A stretch of 64,000 nucleotides of DNA, from positions 744,001-808,000 of the forward strand of contig NZ_JAFLNC010000001.1 of assembly GCF_017313765.1 (NCBI RefSeq), written 5' to 3'. The translations under genes and the position numbers were made by a program. This document shows, piece after piece, positions 35,927-45,809 of this stretch; within the stretch, counting starts at the first letter, position 1; each line of letters opens with the position of its first letter. The notes beneath the pieces are model-generated. The model did no database searches and was not told where the DNA came from. It saw only the letters and a program-made list of their open reading frames with translations. Origin of the DNA: Sneathiella sedimenti. GTDB taxonomy: Bacteria; Pseudomonadota; Alphaproteobacteria; Sneathiellales; Sneathiellaceae.

Positions 35927-35948
35927 ATCTCTTTTACAACACTGGAGA

Positions 35949-37562
35949 ATGATAGTGGAGCAGATTGGACCCCGTAAAAGCAGCTATGGGCTGGAAAAGA
36001 ATGGCCTGGGCAACGTGGGCAAAGCATATTGGAATTTATCGACGCCGGCTCTTTACCGCGAATCCCTCTTGCGCGGAGAAGCCTCACTTGCCGCCGGTGG
36101 CCCCCTTGTTGCCCTTACCGGCCAGCACACGGGCCGTTCCGCTAACGACAAATTCATCGTGAAAGAGCCTAGCAGCGAGAAGAATATCTGGTGGGGCGCG
36201 GTCAACAAGCCGATCGACGCTGACAAATTCACCGGTCTGCATAAGAAAATGCGCGACTATCTCACCGGAAAAGAAGTATTCGTGCAAGATTGCTATGCAG
36301 GGGCCGACGCCAATAATCGCCTCCGGGTGCGGATCATTACCGAATGCGCCTGGCACAATCTATTTGCCCGCAACATGTTCATCCAGCCCGCACTGAATGA
36401 GCTTGAGAATTTCGAGCCCGAATTCACGATCCTGCAGATTCCTTCCTTCGAGGCCGACCCTGCCGTTGACGGCACCCGCTCCGAAGTGTTCGTCCTTCCC
36501 AATTTTGCGGAAAAACTTGTGATTATCGGTGGCACCTCCTATGCCGGTGAAATCAAGAAGTCTGTCTTCTCCATCCTTAACTACCTCCTCCCGGAAAAAG
36601 ACATCCTGCCAATGCATTGCTCGGTCAATGTCAGCAAGGAAGGTAACTCCAGCGTCTTCTTCGGCCTGTCCGGCACCGGTAAAACCACCCTCTCCGCTGA
36701 CGCCAGCAAAATGCTGATCGGCGATGACGAGCATGGCTGGTCAGACGACGGCGTCTTTAACTTCGAGGGCGGCTGTTATGCCAAGGTGATCAATCTCTCC
36801 AAGGAAGCCGAGCCCGAAATCTATGAAACCACGCGCCGTTTTGGTACGGTCCTTGAAAATGTCGTAATGGACCCGGACACCGGCGAGCTTGATCTCGATG
36901 ACAACAGCCTGACGGAAAACACGCGCGCGTCCTACCCTATCGAGTTTATCCCTAATGCCTCCGAAACAGGCGTTGCGGGCAATCCAACCAATGTCGTGAT
37001 GCTGACCGCCGATGCCTTCGGCGTCCTGCCCCCGATCTCGAAGCTGACACCAGAGCAGGCGATGTATCACTTCCTCTCCGGCTATACCGCAAAACTGGCC
37101 GGCACGGAAAAAGGCCTCGGCAACGAGCCCCAGGCGACCTTCTCCACCTGCTTCGGCGCCCCGTTCATGCCGCGGCACCCCGCCGTTTATGCCAAGTTGC
37201 TCGGCGAAAAAATCGCCAAACACGGCGTCAACTGCTGGCTGGTGAACACCGGATGGACCGGCGGCGAATATGGCATCGGCCACCGCATGCCCATTGGCCA
37301 CACCCGCGCGCTCGTGAACGCGGCTCTCGATGGCACGCTTGCCAATGTTGAAACGGAGAAGGACCCCTTCTTTGGTCTGGCCATGCCGACCTCCTGCCCG
37401 GGCGTTCCTTCGGACATTCTCAACCCGCGCAACACCTGGGCGGACAAGGCGGCTTATGACACCAAGGCGAAAGACCTTGTGGCCCGCTTTATCGAGAATT
37501 TCGAGCAGTTCACCGACTATGTCGAGGATGACGTGCTGAAATCCGCGCCAAAAATCGCGTAA
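35949..37562 (+). CDS. pckA: Phosphoenolpyruvate carboxykinase (ATP)
   Basis: 537 residues, full family length. The substrate loop [12 protein letters not shown] (near 58), the P-loop [14 protein letters not shown] (near 238), the metal site [24 protein letters not shown] and the [11 protein letters not shown] segment are all intact. It converts oxaloacetate to phosphoenolpyruvate with ATP, the first step of gluconeogenesis from TCA intermediates. Adjacent placement to chvI is well known in rhizobia; here a HugZ-type gene sits between. A GTG two codons downstream of the ATG is an alternative start. Confidence 0.97.
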   Translation: MIVEQIGPRKSSYGLEKNGLGNVGKAYWNLSTPALYRESLLRGEASLAAGGPLVALTGQHTGRSANDKFIVKEPSSEKNIWWGAVNKPIDADKFTGLHKKMRDYLTGKEVFVQDCYAGADANNRLRVRIITECAWHNLFARNMFIQPALNELENFEPEFTILQIPSFEADPAVDGTRSEVFVLPNFAEKLVIIGGTSYAGEIKKSVFSILNYLLPEKDILPMHCSVNVSKEGNSSVFFGLSGTGKTTLSADASKMLIGDDEHGWSDDGVFNFEGGCYAKVINLSKEAEPEIYETTRRFGTVLENVVMDPDTGELDLDDNSLTENTRASYPIEFIPNASETGVAGNPTNVVMLTADAFGVLPPISKLTPEQAMYHFLSGYTAKLAGTEKGLGNEPQATFSTCFGAPFMPRHPAVYAKLLGEKIAKHGVNCWLVNTGWTGGEYGIGHRMPIGHTRALVNAALDGTLANVETEKDPFFGLAMPTSCPGVPSDILNPRNTWADKAAYDTKAKDLVARFIENFEQFTDYVEDDVLKSAPKIA

Positions 37563-37590
37563 GCACCCAACTCGTCAAGACCTGAACCGC

Positions 37591-37624
37591 CGGCCGGAGC
37601 TTGATTGTTCCGGCCGGTTTTTTT
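37591..37624 (+). terminator. Rho-independent terminator of pckA
   Basis: CCGGCCGGA and TCCGGCCGG form a nine-pair stem with a ten-base loop, followed by six T. It begins 28 bases after the pckA stop and its T run reaches the stop codon of the opposite livH-like gene. Confidence 0.9.
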
Positions 37625-38528
37625 ATGTCCGTGCCCGCATTCCTTCCGGCTTCAGGACCAGAACCAGGGTGAGGATGCAAAACGCGGCAACATCGCGGTA
37701 GGCGAGATCGAGATAAGCGGACCAGTAGGTCTCAAACAACGCCAGCAAGGCCGATGCCAGCACCGCCCCTGAAAGCGACCTCAGCCCGCCGATCACCGCA
37801 ATAAACATGGTTTTCAGGCCAATGACCGTTCCCATGACAAAACTTGCGCTGCCATACAACATCGCGATGAGAGAGCCGGCAAGGGCCGCACAAAGGCTGG
37901 CAAGAATAAAGGACGCCGCAAGGATGAGCGGGATATTCACACCGCATAGCGCCGCCATCGGCAGATCCTCAGAACAGGCGCGCCAGTAGATGCCGAAACG
38001 GTTCCATTTCACTAGCATGATCAGCAGCCCGACAACGCAGAAGGCGACCAACACCGCGGCGATCTGCAACGGAGTGACCTGAATGGGGAAGCTCTGAGAC
38101 TCAATAAGGCGGATTGGATCAGAAAAAAACGGCCGCTGCCATAGTTCCCGCGAGCTGTTGATAAGCCGCATTATTTCTTCGAGGGTGATGGCGATAGCGA
38201 CAGTCGCAATCAGCATCGCCTGCGGTCGACGGTTGACCAGATGCCGAAGCGCCAGATGATGCAGCGAAAATCCCAGCAGCGCGCTATTGGCGAGGGCAAT
38301 CCCCATTCCTGCCATAACCACGAGTAACAGCGGCCAGAAAGTTACGCCTTCCAGCAGGGATATCATCAGGATCGTTACATAGGCCGCCCACATGGCGATG
38401 GCGCCAAAGGCGAGATTAAGGCGGTTTGTCACGCCGTAGAACAGCACGAAGGCCACGGACAGCAACGCATAAATTGCCGTCACCTGTACCGCGTTCATCA
38501 GTTGTTGCAAGGCGTATAGCAGCGACAC
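37623..38528 (-). CDS. Branched-chain amino acid ABC permease, LivH-like
   Basis: 301 residues, GTG start with GGGAG eight bases upstream, eight or nine spans of the LivH/LivM permease family (SVAFVLFYGVTNRLNLAFGAIAMWAAYVT at the N-terminus, VMGTVIGLKTMFIAVIGGLRSLSGAVLAS near the C-terminus). Normally works with LivM, ATPases LivG and LivF and a binding protein to import branched-chain amino acids, amides or urea. None of these partners is near. Either they are elsewhere or this is a remnant; the reading frame is intact. Confidence 0.88.
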   Translation of the reverse strand: MSLLYALQQLMNAVQVTAIYALLSVAFVLFYGVTNRLNLAFGAIAMWAAYVTILMISLLEGVTFWPLLLVVMAGMGIALANSALLGFSLHHLALRHLVNRRPQAMLIATVAIAITLEEIMRLINSSRELWQRPFFSDPIRLIESQSFPIQVTPLQIAAVLVAFCVVGLLIMLVKWNRFGIYWRACSEDLPMAALCGVNIPLILAASFILASLCAALAGSLIAMLYGSASFVMGTVIGLKTMFIAVIGGLRSLSGAVLASALLALFETYWSAYLDLAYRDVAAFCILTLVLVLKPEGMRART

Positions 38529-38608
38529 TCCTCACTCCCTTCCGGAAAATGGACAGCAATCGAGGGGAAGCGTATCATATGGCCTGAATTTGGTCAGGGA
38601 GAATTCAA

Positions 38609-39112
38609 TTGAAGGCGTTTGCTGCCAGTCTACTGATCTTCGGGATGCTGTTGTCCGGCTGTGGTGAGGACAAAGACGCGCCCTATCTGGAATTCACCGG
38701 CGGTGGCTTTATCTTCAACTACCGGATCGGGGAGGCGTTCTATGGATTTGTTGCAAGACCCCTTCGCGATATCCCGGAGGGCACGGAAATCATCGCAGAA
38801 TTCGAGAACCCCGTAGGAGGAGAGCCGCTGATCGTCACCGCGACCGCAAATTCTGCCCAGCTGCAATATATGCTGCGGACACCGGGGGTTTCCGGAGTGG
38901 TCAGGGATCGCCCATACAAAGTCACCATTACCCTGCAAAGGCCCGGTACGGTTACGCCTCTCGCCACCTATTCAAAAGAATATAGATCCAGCATCAACCA
39001 GTCGGACATGCCGGGTGTTGCGTTGACCATCGGTCCCGGATATCATCCCAACCCGGAGTTATATGACCCCAAGGAGAAAGCTTTCGTGATACCAAAAAAC
39101 ACGAAACAATAA
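38609..39112 (+). CDS. Hypothetical lipoprotein, TTG start
   Basis: 167 residues. The start is TTG with AGGGAG seven bases upstream. The N-terminus KAFAASLLIFGMLLSGC is a clear lipoprotein signal with lipobox LLSGC. The mature part is beta-rich (YLEFTGGGFIFNYRIGEAFYG) and I do not recognise a family with certainty. Transcribed away from the livH-like gene from an 80-base shared region. Confidence 0.75.
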   Translation: MKAFAASLLIFGMLLSGCGEDKDAPYLEFTGGGFIFNYRIGEAFYGFVARPLRDIPEGTEIIAEFENPVGGEPLIVTATANSAQLQYMLRTPGVSGVVRDRPYKVTITLQRPGTVTPLATYSKEYRSSINQSDMPGVALTIGPGYHPNPELYDPKEKAFVIPKNTKQ

Positions 39113-39208
39113 GTCCAGAGGTATTTCCGCTGGTCAAACGGATCAATATCAACCACAAAGCAGGCGAACTTCCCGGCCTGTACCAATAATAATAAAGGAC
39201 ATTCGAAC

Positions 39209-40141
39209 ATGTGGGCGATATCGCTTTCCGTGCTGCCGATATTCTTATTGCTGGTGCTCGGCAATCTGCTCCGGCGGAACGGCTTTCCGGGCGGCGATTT
39301 CTGGCACCATGCGGACAGGGTCGTTTATTGGGTGCTATTTCCTGCGCTGCTTTTCTATAATACGACGACCGCGCCTTTCAGTAACGAACTGGTCGGCAGC
39401 TACTCCCTTGCCTTGCTTGGCGGACTTATCGTGACGGGACTGGCGTCCCTGCTGGCCGTCAAGATATTCAGGATCGATCCACGTATCGGTGGCTCCGTCT
39501 TTCAGGGTGCCGCGCGTCACAACACCTTTATCGCCTTTGCCGTCGCCGACTACCTCTTTGGCGCGGAGGGTCTATTGCTCGCCGCGGTTGCCACCGCCGT
39601 GCTGGTCCCCGTTACCAACCTCTTCTGCGTGACGGTACTGGTCGCCTATCAGGGACCTTCCGGCACCCATTCTCTCAAGCGACGGTTAGTGGGCGAAATT
39701 GCCCGTAATCCGCTGATTATGGCCATTGCTGCCGGGGCGTTCCTTAATTTTACAGGCATTGGGCCCCTGCCCGTCATTAGTGACTTCGCAGGTCTGCTCT
39801 CCAAGGCGTCCCTGCCCTTCGCGTTGCTCTGTGTTGGGGCTGGCCTGAAGATCAAGTCCATCCATACCGGTGCAACCTATGTCCTGATCTCCACCGTGCT
39901 AAAACTCCTCCTGTTCCCGCTGGTAATCACAGGGGTCGCCATCGCAACCGGGCTGGAGGGGGTCGCCGCGATGATCCTGATTATCTATGGCACCATCCCG
40001 ACGGCGAGTTCGGGCTATGCCCTTGCCAAGCTGCTCGGCGCAGACGCTGAGGTTATGGCGGGGATCATTACCATTCAAACCATGATCTCCATGATCTCCC
40101 TGCCGCTCTCCCTTACCGTCGCCGCCGCCTATTTCATGTGA
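39209..40141 (+). CDS. AEC (auxin efflux carrier) family transporter
   Basis: 310 residues with ten spans in two five-span halves, as in AEC transporters: FLLLVLGNLLRRNGF at the start, a GAARHNTFIAFAVADYLFG segment, a second half beginning IARNPLIMAIAAGAFLNFTG and the C-terminal GTIPTASSGYALAKLLGAD. Known members export or import small organic anions such as malonate or amino acid derivatives; the substrate here is unknown. The last 13 bases overlap the 3' end of the opposite moeB-like gene. Confidence 0.88.
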   Translation: MWAISLSVLPIFLLLVLGNLLRRNGFPGGDFWHHADRVVYWVLFPALLFYNTTTAPFSNELVGSYSLALLGGLIVTGLASLLAVKIFRIDPRIGGSVFQGAARHNTFIAFAVADYLFGAEGLLLAAVATAVLVPVTNLFCVTVLVAYQGPSGTHSLKRRLVGEIARNPLIMAIAAGAFLNFTGIGPLPVISDFAGLLSKASLPFALLCVGAGLKIKSIHTGATYVLISTVLKLLLFPLVITGVAIATGLEGVAAMILIIYGTIPTASSGYALAKLLGADAEVMAGIITIQTMISMISLPLSLTVAAAYFM

Positions 40142-40929
40142 CGATGAGCGGATAAGTCCGTGATTGTCGGATTATTACTACAAAGTGGGCAAGCTGGATC
40201 ACGGGGAATTTTGATTTTACGCACCTCGGCGGCGAGCGCATCATAAAGAAGAAGACGGCCTGAGAGTCCTTCGCCGATAGTGAGCAGTTCCTTCACCACC
40301 TCGACCGCCTGCAGGGTTCCGACCACACCGGCAAGCGCGCCGAGAACTCCGGCCTCGCCACAGGTCTGCGCCACATCAGGTGGAGGCGGCACCGGAAACA
40401 GGCAGCGATAGCAGGGGTTTGCCCCTTCCTCATAGGGTTTGAAAGTTGTGATCTGTCCGTCAAACTGCAAAATAGCGCCCGAAACAAGAGGCTTTTTCGC
40501 AAAATAACAGGCATCGTTAAGCAGAAAGCGGATCTCGAAATTATCGGTGCCGTCGGTCACGAGATCATAATCAGCAATTATTTCCTCGATATTTTCCGCG
40601 GTCAGGCGCGCGTGATATTCTATAACCTTGACATCCGGGTTGATCTCCGCCGCCGCCTCTGCTGCGCTTCTCACCTTCGCCACGCCGATATCCGCGGTGC
40701 CATGGGCGATTTGCCGCTGCAGATTGGACAGATCCACCACATCGTCATCGATGATCCCGATGGTGCCGACCCCCGCTGCCGCGAGATAGAGCAGCATGGG
40801 CGAACCCAGCCCCCCTGCCCCGACGATCAACACCTTTGAGCGCAGCAGTTTCTGCTGCCCCGCGCCGCCGATTTCGCGCAAGATGATATGACGGGCGTAA
40901 CGGTCGAGTTGATCGTCGCTGAGCGCCAT
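40129..40929 (-). CDS. moeB: MoeB/ThiF-family sulfur-carrier adenylyltransferase
   Basis: 266 residues. GAGGLGSPMLLYLAAAGVG is the nucleotide-binding loop, DDDVVDLSNLQRQI is the ATP-contact region, CYRC and CPLC are the zinc-binding cysteine pairs, and TCGEAGVLG includes the candidate catalytic cysteine. There is no C-terminal rhodanese domain. It activates the C-terminal glycine of MoaD- or ThiS-like sulfur carriers. Three bases from cysK, so probably co-transcribed. Confidence 0.9.
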   Translation of the reverse strand: MALSDDQLDRYARHIILREIGGAGQQKLLRSKVLIVGAGGLGSPMLLYLAAAGVGTIGIIDDDVVDLSNLQRQIAHGTADIGVAKVRSAAEAAAEINPDVKVIEYHARLTAENIEEIIADYDLVTDGTDNFEIRFLLNDACYFAKKPLVSGAILQFDGQITTFKPYEEGANPCYRCLFPVPPPPDVAQTCGEAGVLGALAGVVGTLQAVEVVKELLTIGEGLSGRLLLYDALAAEVRKIKIPRDPACPLCSNNPTITDLSAHRHMK

Positions 40930-40932
40930 GAC

Positions 40933-41886
40933 CTAAAGGCCGTCAAACAGCGCGGTGGTAAGGTATCTCTCGGCGAAGGACGGGATGATTACGACGATGG
41001 TCTTGCCGTCCATTTCGGGCCGGTCAGCAATTTCCAGCGCCGCCGCCACAGCCGCGCCGGAGGAAATGCCAACAGGAATACCTTCAAGCCGGGCGACTTC
41101 CCGTGCTGTCTCAAACGCGGTTTCATTACCGATCGTGAGGACTTCATCGATCAGGCTTTCATCCAGGTTTTTCGGCGAAAATCCGGCGCCGATCCCCTGA
41201 ATCTTGTGCGGTCCTGGCTGTCCGCCAGATAAGACGGGGCTATCCTCAGGCTCCACCGCGACAATGCGAACGTCGGGTTTTTTCGCCTTCAGTACCGTCC
41301 CTACACCCGTCAGAGTTCCGCCGGTGCCAACGCCCATCACCACCACATCGACCTTGCCACCCGTATCTGCGAGTATTTCTTCTGCTGTTGTTACCTTATG
41401 GACGGCAGGATTGGCGGGATTCTCGAACTGCTGCGGGATAACGGCATCACCGATTTCAGCTTTCATCTCCTCCGCGCGGGCGATGGCGCCGTTCATGCCT
41501 TTCGCCGCATCGGTCAGTTCGAGATTGGCACCGAGAAGTTTCAGCATCTTGCGCCGCTCCATCGACATGCTTTCGGGCATCACCAGGGTCAGGTGGTATC
41601 CCTTCGCTGCACACACAAACGCGAGGCCAATGCCGGTATTACCGGACGTGGGCTCGATAATCGCAGTATTTTCCCGGATCAGGCCCGCTTCCTCCATCGA
41701 CTCAATCATCGCCGCGGCGATACGATCCTTCACAGAGGCCAGTGGATTGAAAAATTCCAGCTTCAGCAGGATATCAACCTTGCTTCGGCAGTCTCCTCCG
41801 ATCCTCCGGGCCCTGACGAGCGGGGTCGCCCCGATGGTATCGACAATGGACTCATAGATTTTGCCACGAGGCGCATCATTTTTCAT
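40933..41886 (-). CDS. cysK: Cysteine synthase A (O-acetylserine sulfhydrylase)
   Basis: 317 residues, PLP fold-type [13 protein letters not shown] contains the PLP lysine, [19 protein letters not shown] the substrate loop, and [12 protein letters not shown] the phosphate loop. It joins O-acetylserine and sulfide to cysteine. It lies between an Rrf2 regulator (27 bases) and a moeB-like gene (3 bases) in a coaBC-dut-rrf2-cysK-moeB run. Confidence 0.95.
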   Translation of the reverse strand: MKNDAPRGKIYESIVDTIGATPLVRARRIGGDCRSKVDILLKLEFFNPLASVKDRIAAAMIESMEEAGLIRENTAIIEPTSGNTGIGLAFVCAAKGYHLTLVMPESMSMERRKMLKLLGANLELTDAAKGMNGAIARAEEMKAEIGDAVIPQQFENPANPAVHKVTTAEEILADTGGKVDVVVMGVGTGGTLTGVGTVLKAKKPDVRIVAVEPEDSPVLSGGQPGPHKIQGIGAGFSPKNLDESLIDEVLTIGNETAFETAREVARLEGIPVGISSGAAVAAALEIADRPEMDGKTIVVIIPSFAERYLTTALFDGL

Positions 41887-41913
41887 TTTATGCTCAACTT
41901 ATTGTTTTATCGA

Positions 41914-42363
41914 TTAAATTTCGAAATACGAGCCGTCGCTCGGCGCCTCAACCTCGCCCTTTGCCATGGCCCGTTGGCAGAGATCCTCGAGGGTCACGCT
42001 ATCCAGCTCTGCCAGCAAGCAGGCCTGTGCCTCGTTCCACAGCGGCCCGACAACATTCTGCCCGATTTCAGAGGTGAATATCTGCGCATCTTCCTCCGCT
42101 TCTGCCGCACTGATCACCCGAATGACGTCGCCTGCCGTGATCCGGCGCCGTTCCCGTGCGAGACGATAACCACCGCGAGGACCGCGCACCCCTTTTAAAA
42201 TACCCCCATGAACCAGCTGTTGCATCACCTGCTCCAGATAACGCAGGGGAATGCCTTGCCGCTTGGTGATTTCCTTGGATTGCACTGGGTCGGGCCGCGC
42301 ATTAAAGGCAATATCGACCACCGCCTCCAGCGCATACAGCATTTTCTTCGGCAGATGTAACAT
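41914..42363 (-). CDS. Rrf2-family regulator without the IscR cysteine cluster
   Basis: 149 residues. The N-terminal winged helix (YALEAVVDIAFNA, ITKRQGIPLRYLEQVMQQLVHGGILKGVRGPRGGYRLAR) is a clear Rrf2 domain. The three-cysteine Fe-S loop of IscR is missing: there are only two separated cysteines (AQACLLAE and DLCQRA). This favours a CymR-like cysteine or sulfur-status regulator. It is 2 bases from dut and 27 from cysK, its likely target. Confidence 0.9.
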   Translation of the reverse strand: MLHLPKKMLYALEAVVDIAFNARPDPVQSKEITKRQGIPLRYLEQVMQQLVHGGILKGVRGPRGGYRLARERRRITAGDVIRVISAAEAEEDAQIFTSEIGQNVVGPLWNEAQACLLAELDSVTLEDLCQRAMAKGEVEAPSDGSYFEI

Positions 42364-42365
42364 TG

Positions 42366-42836
42366 CTAACCCGCCTCCTCCACTTCCGCAACGCCGGTGG
42401 ACCCGAATCCGCCTTCGCCGCGCACTGTTTCATCAAGGCTTTCCACTTCGCGCCAGCCTGCCTGCAGTACCGGTGCAACCACCATCTGCGCGATCCGGTC
42501 CCCTCGCTCTACCACAAAAGTTTCCTCGCCCGCGTTCATCAGGATGACGCCAACCTCACCGCGATAATCTGCATCAATGGTACCGGGGCTATTGGGCAAG
42601 GTAATCCCCTTTTTTAATGCCAGGCCGGAGCGGGGGCGGATTTGAGCCTCATACCCGCGTGGCAAGGCTATCTTGAAGCCTGTCGGGATCAACGCCCTGC
42701 CGCCGGGCGGAATTTCGAGCACCGTTTCGACCGCGGCGCGAATGTCCATCCCGGCACTATCCGCAGTTTCATAAGACGGCAGTGGAAGGCTTTCACCGTG
42801 GGAAAGGCGGGTGATGGAGATGGTTACGTCAGACAT
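42366..42836 (-). CDS. dut: Deoxyuridine 5'-triphosphate nucleotidohydrolase (dUTPase)
   Basis: 156 residues, trimeric dUTPase type. Motifs [36 protein letters not shown] and the glycine-rich C-terminal GEGGFGSTG are all present. It cleaves dUTP to dUMP, preventing uracil incorporation and supplying dTMP synthesis. It overlaps the end of coaBC by 13 bases, an arrangement common in proteobacteria. Confidence 0.96.
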   Translation of the reverse strand: MSDVTISITRLSHGESLPLPSYETADSAGMDIRAAVETVLEIPPGGRALIPTGFKIALPRGYEAQIRPRSGLALKKGITLPNSPGTIDADYRGEVGVILMNAGEETFVVERGDRIAQMVVAPVLQAGWREVESLDETVRGEGGFGSTGVAEVEEAG

Positions 42837-44056
42837 GCGTCAACCTCTTGAAAATACTTCGCAATTCTGTCCGCCAGCGTCCGTGCCACGGCCTCCTTGC
42901 TCTGCTTTGGCCAATCCTCGACCGAGTCCCGCGTCAACAGGAATACCTGGTTGTCATCACCCCCGAAGGTGCCGGTTCCGGTGCCGACATCATTGGCAAG
43001 GATCCAGTCACAACCCTTCTTGGCAAGCTTGGCCTTGCCGTTCTCAATTATCGTTTCGGTTTCAGCGGCGAAACCAATCACCAAAGAGGGGCGGTCGCTC
43101 TTACGGGCGCTTACCGTTGCCAGGATATCGGGGTTTTCCGCGAGTGACAGGCTGGGAAGCTGCCCCTCGCGCTTCTTGATTTTCTGGTCCGATTCCGCTT
43201 CGACCCGCCAGTCGGCAACGGCGGCGGCGAAAATGGCGGCCTCAACGGGCAGGGCGGCCTCGCAGGCGGCCAGCATGTCTTTCGCGGATTCGATCGATTT
43301 CCGCGTCACCCCTCGCGGCGTATCCAGACGGGTCGGACCCGAAACAAGAGTCACCTCTGCGCCCAGATCGGCGAGAGCGGCGGCGATCGCGTAGCCTTGC
43401 TTGCCGGAAGACCGGTTGGCGATATAGCGCACAGGGTCGATCGGTTCATGGGTCGGCCCGGCGGTCACAAGCATCTTCCGCCCCCGGAGGGGCTTTTTGG
43501 CGCTACCTTGAAAAAAATCGACAATCGCACCGCAGATCGCCTCCGGTTCCGACATACGGCCCGGCCCGTATTCGCCGCAGGCCATATCGCCGTCATCAGG
43601 ACCGATGGTCATAATGCCATCGCCTTTTAAGGTGTTCAGGTTACGTTGCGTCGCCGGATGCCCCCACATGCGGACATTCATGGCGGGCGCGATCAACACC
43701 GGCTTGTCCGTTGCGAGAAGGGCTGTCGTTGCCAGGTCGGTCGCTTGACCTGTTGTCATTTTTGCCATCAAATCGGCGGTCGCCGGGGCGACAACCAGAA
43801 GATCGGCGCTGCGCGAGAGCTGGATATGGCCCATTTCAGCTTCATCGGTAAGAGAGAAGAGATCGTCATAGACTTTCTCCCCAGTCAGTGAGGCAACAGA
43901 GAGAGGGGTTACAAACTCTTTCGCGGCCTTGGTCAGGATCGCGCGGGTTCGAATTCCCTGCTTCGAAAGAAGGCGGATAAGCTCGAGGGACTTATAGGCC
44001 GCAATTCCACCGCCAATGATCAGCAGAACCGACTTATTTTCGATATTTGCGCCCAA
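42824..44056 (-). CDS. coaBC: Bifunctional phosphopantothenoylcysteine decarboxylase/synthase
   Basis: 410 residues with an apparent TTG start. CoaC half (1-190): [16 protein letters not shown] for [19 protein letters not shown] and the active-site cysteine in [15 protein letters not shown]. CoaB half: [29 protein letters not shown] and [10 protein letters not shown]. CoaB joins phosphopantothenate with cysteine using CTP and CoaC decarboxylates the product for coenzyme A synthesis. First gene of a cysteine-related operon. Confidence 0.95.
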   Translation of the reverse strand: MGANIENKSVLLIIGGGIAAYKSLELIRLLSKQGIRTRAILTKAAKEFVTPLSVASLTGEKVYDDLFSLTDEAEMGHIQLSRSADLLVVAPATADLMAKMTTGQATDLATTALLATDKPVLIAPAMNVRMWGHPATQRNLNTLKGDGIMTIGPDDGDMACGEYGPGRMSEPEAICGAIVDFFQGSAKKPLRGRKMLVTAGPTHEPIDPVRYIANRSSGKQGYAIAAALADLGAEVTLVSGPTRLDTPRGVTRKSIESAKDMLAACEAALPVEAAIFAAAVADWRVEAESDQKIKKREGQLPSLSLAENPDILATVSARKSDRPSLVIGFAAETETIIENGKAKLAKKGCDWILANDVGTGTGTFGGDDNQVFLLTRDSVEDWPKQSKEAVARTLADRIAKYFQEVDACLT

Positions 44057-44170
44057 AATATTCCATTCCCTATATTTTACTGATCTTTTCTGTAAAAAAT
44101 AATAATTCCCCCGGCATCCCGCAAGCTATTTCTTGCCGGCATCATGATAAAGGCGGGATTTGAGGTCAGA

Positions 44171-45781
44171 TCAGACCGCAAGCATCAGTAAATAGGCCGC
44201 GAGGGCGCCAAGAAACACCCCACCCGCCAGATAACCGGTACGGAGACGCTGCTCCGTCGCGGCATTTTCGTCGTCCATTTCCTGCCGGAGCGTCTTCTCG
44301 CGCGTTTCTAGGTCTGTCAGCAGGTCATCGGCCTTGGTAACGATCGCCGGGATCTTGCGCAGCAGTGCGATCCCGTCCTTCACCACATCGGCGGCCTGTG
44401 CCTCCACACCCATGTTTTCCCGCATCCAATGGGCAACAGTCGGGGTGGCAGATTCCCAGAAGTTGATTTCAGTGTTCAGGCTCTGGGCCACGCCTTCCGC
44501 CGTGACCATGGTTTTTTGCAGCAGAAGGAGTTGCGGCTGGGTTTCCATCTCGAAGGTTTCGGTAATCTGGAAAAGCTGCACCAGCAGCCGGGCGATGGAG
44601 ATTTCATTCACCGGACGACCAAGAATAGGTTCTCCGATCGACCGGCAGGCCTGCGCGAAGTTGGCCAGCGACTTGTGCTTCGGCACATAGCCCGCCTCGA
44701 AATGGATTTCAGCCGCCCGCCAGTAATCGCGGGTCAGGAAGGCATGCAACATTTCCGCCATGAACAGCCGAGTTTCCCGGCTCATCCGACCCATGATTCC
44801 GAAATCGACGGCAACCAGTCGTCCGTCATCTGTCACGAACAGGTTGCCGTGATGCATATCCGCATGGAAAAAGCCATCGCGCAGCACCTGGTGCAGGAAA
44901 ACGCGGATGACATTGTCGGCAAGCGCCTTGAGGTCATGCCCGGCGGCAACCAACTCGTCCTTCTTTGAAATACTGATCCCGTCAATGCGGCTCTGGGTCA
45001 TCACCCGCTGAGCCGTTCGCTGCCAATCGATCTCCGGCACGTCAAATTCCGCATCCTCGGCAAAATTCTCCGCCATTTCCGACGCCGCGGCCGCCTCCAG
45101 CCGTAAATCCATCTCCAACTCCACGGAATCGGCCATGGTGTCGACGATCTTGGTCAACCGCAGACGGCGCATGTTCGGCTGATAGCGTTCCACCAGTTCG
45201 GCCAGCCAGTAAAAGAGCCGCAGATCGCGCTCGAACGCATTCTCAATACCCGGTCGCAGGATCTTCACGGCAACATCGCGGAGAACTTCCTCGGTTGCCG
45301 CGGGATCGTCATCCGTCGGGGCAGGGACCATTTCCCGCACTGTTGCAAAATGCACTTGCGCGATGGAGGCGGCCGCGACAGGTTCCGGATTGAACTCGGC
45401 AAATAATTCTGCCAAAGGCTTGCGAAGTTCGTATTCGACGGTATCGCGTGCCTGCTCGAACGGGAAGGGCGGCAGACGGTCACGCAGGTTGCCGAGGTCC
45501 AGCACCATTTCCTCGCCGATTAGATCGGCGCGTACGGAGAGCGCCTGACCCAGCTTGATAAAACTGGGGCCCAGGTCCTGCAGCGCGTTGGCGAGCCGTT
45601 CACCGTCACGCAAGTCCTTGCTTCGGGTGGCGCCGAGGGCGAATAGCGGCATAATTTTCCGAAGCAGCACAAGATATAGAGGCAGCCGTTCGAAATTATC
45701 GAGGAAGAACAGGGCGTCATGGCGCGCCAGCGTCCGGGCAACGAAGAGCAGTCGCAGGGCATTGTTGAAGATCCGGATCAC
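44171..45781 (-). CDS. ubiB: Ubiquinone biosynthesis accessory kinase-like protein UbiB
   Basis: 536 residues, GTG start with AGGAG nine bases upstream. An ABC1/ADCK-type atypical kinase fold with the KxGQ signature in GPSFIKLGQALSVRADL, FFHADMHHGNLFV for the catalytic aspartate and VAVDFGIMGRM for metal binding, and one or two C-terminal spans. It has ATPase activity that supports coenzyme Q synthesis, perhaps by making lipid precursors available. Follows ubiE by 28 bases. Confidence 0.93.
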   Translation of the reverse strand: MIRIFNNALRLLFVARTLARHDALFFLDNFERLPLYLVLLRKIMPLFALGATRSKDLRDGERLANALQDLGPSFIKLGQALSVRADLIGEEMVLDLGNLRDRLPPFPFEQARDTVEYELRKPLAELFAEFNPEPVAAASIAQVHFATVREMVPAPTDDDPAATEEVLRDVAVKILRPGIENAFERDLRLFYWLAELVERYQPNMRRLRLTKIVDTMADSVELEMDLRLEAAAASEMAENFAEDAEFDVPEIDWQRTAQRVMTQSRIDGISISKKDELVAAGHDLKALADNVIRVFLHQVLRDGFFHADMHHGNLFVTDDGRLVAVDFGIMGRMSRETRLFMAEMLHAFLTRDYWRAAEIHFEAGYVPKHKSLANFAQACRSIGEPILGRPVNEISIARLLVQLFQITETFEMETQPQLLLLQKTMVTAEGVAQSLNTEINFWESATPTVAHWMRENMGVEAQAADVVKDGIALLRKIPAIVTKADDLLTDLETREKTLRQEMDDENAATEQRLRTGYLAGGVFLGALAAYLLMLAV

Positions 45782-45809
45782 AGAATGTCGCTCCTAAAAA
45801 GGTCCCGCC

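Noticed and set aside
44087-44150. Possible terminator after ubiB
   Set aside because: A stem around CCGGCAAG/CTTGCGGG has a mismatch and the T-rich part is too far from it to be convincing.
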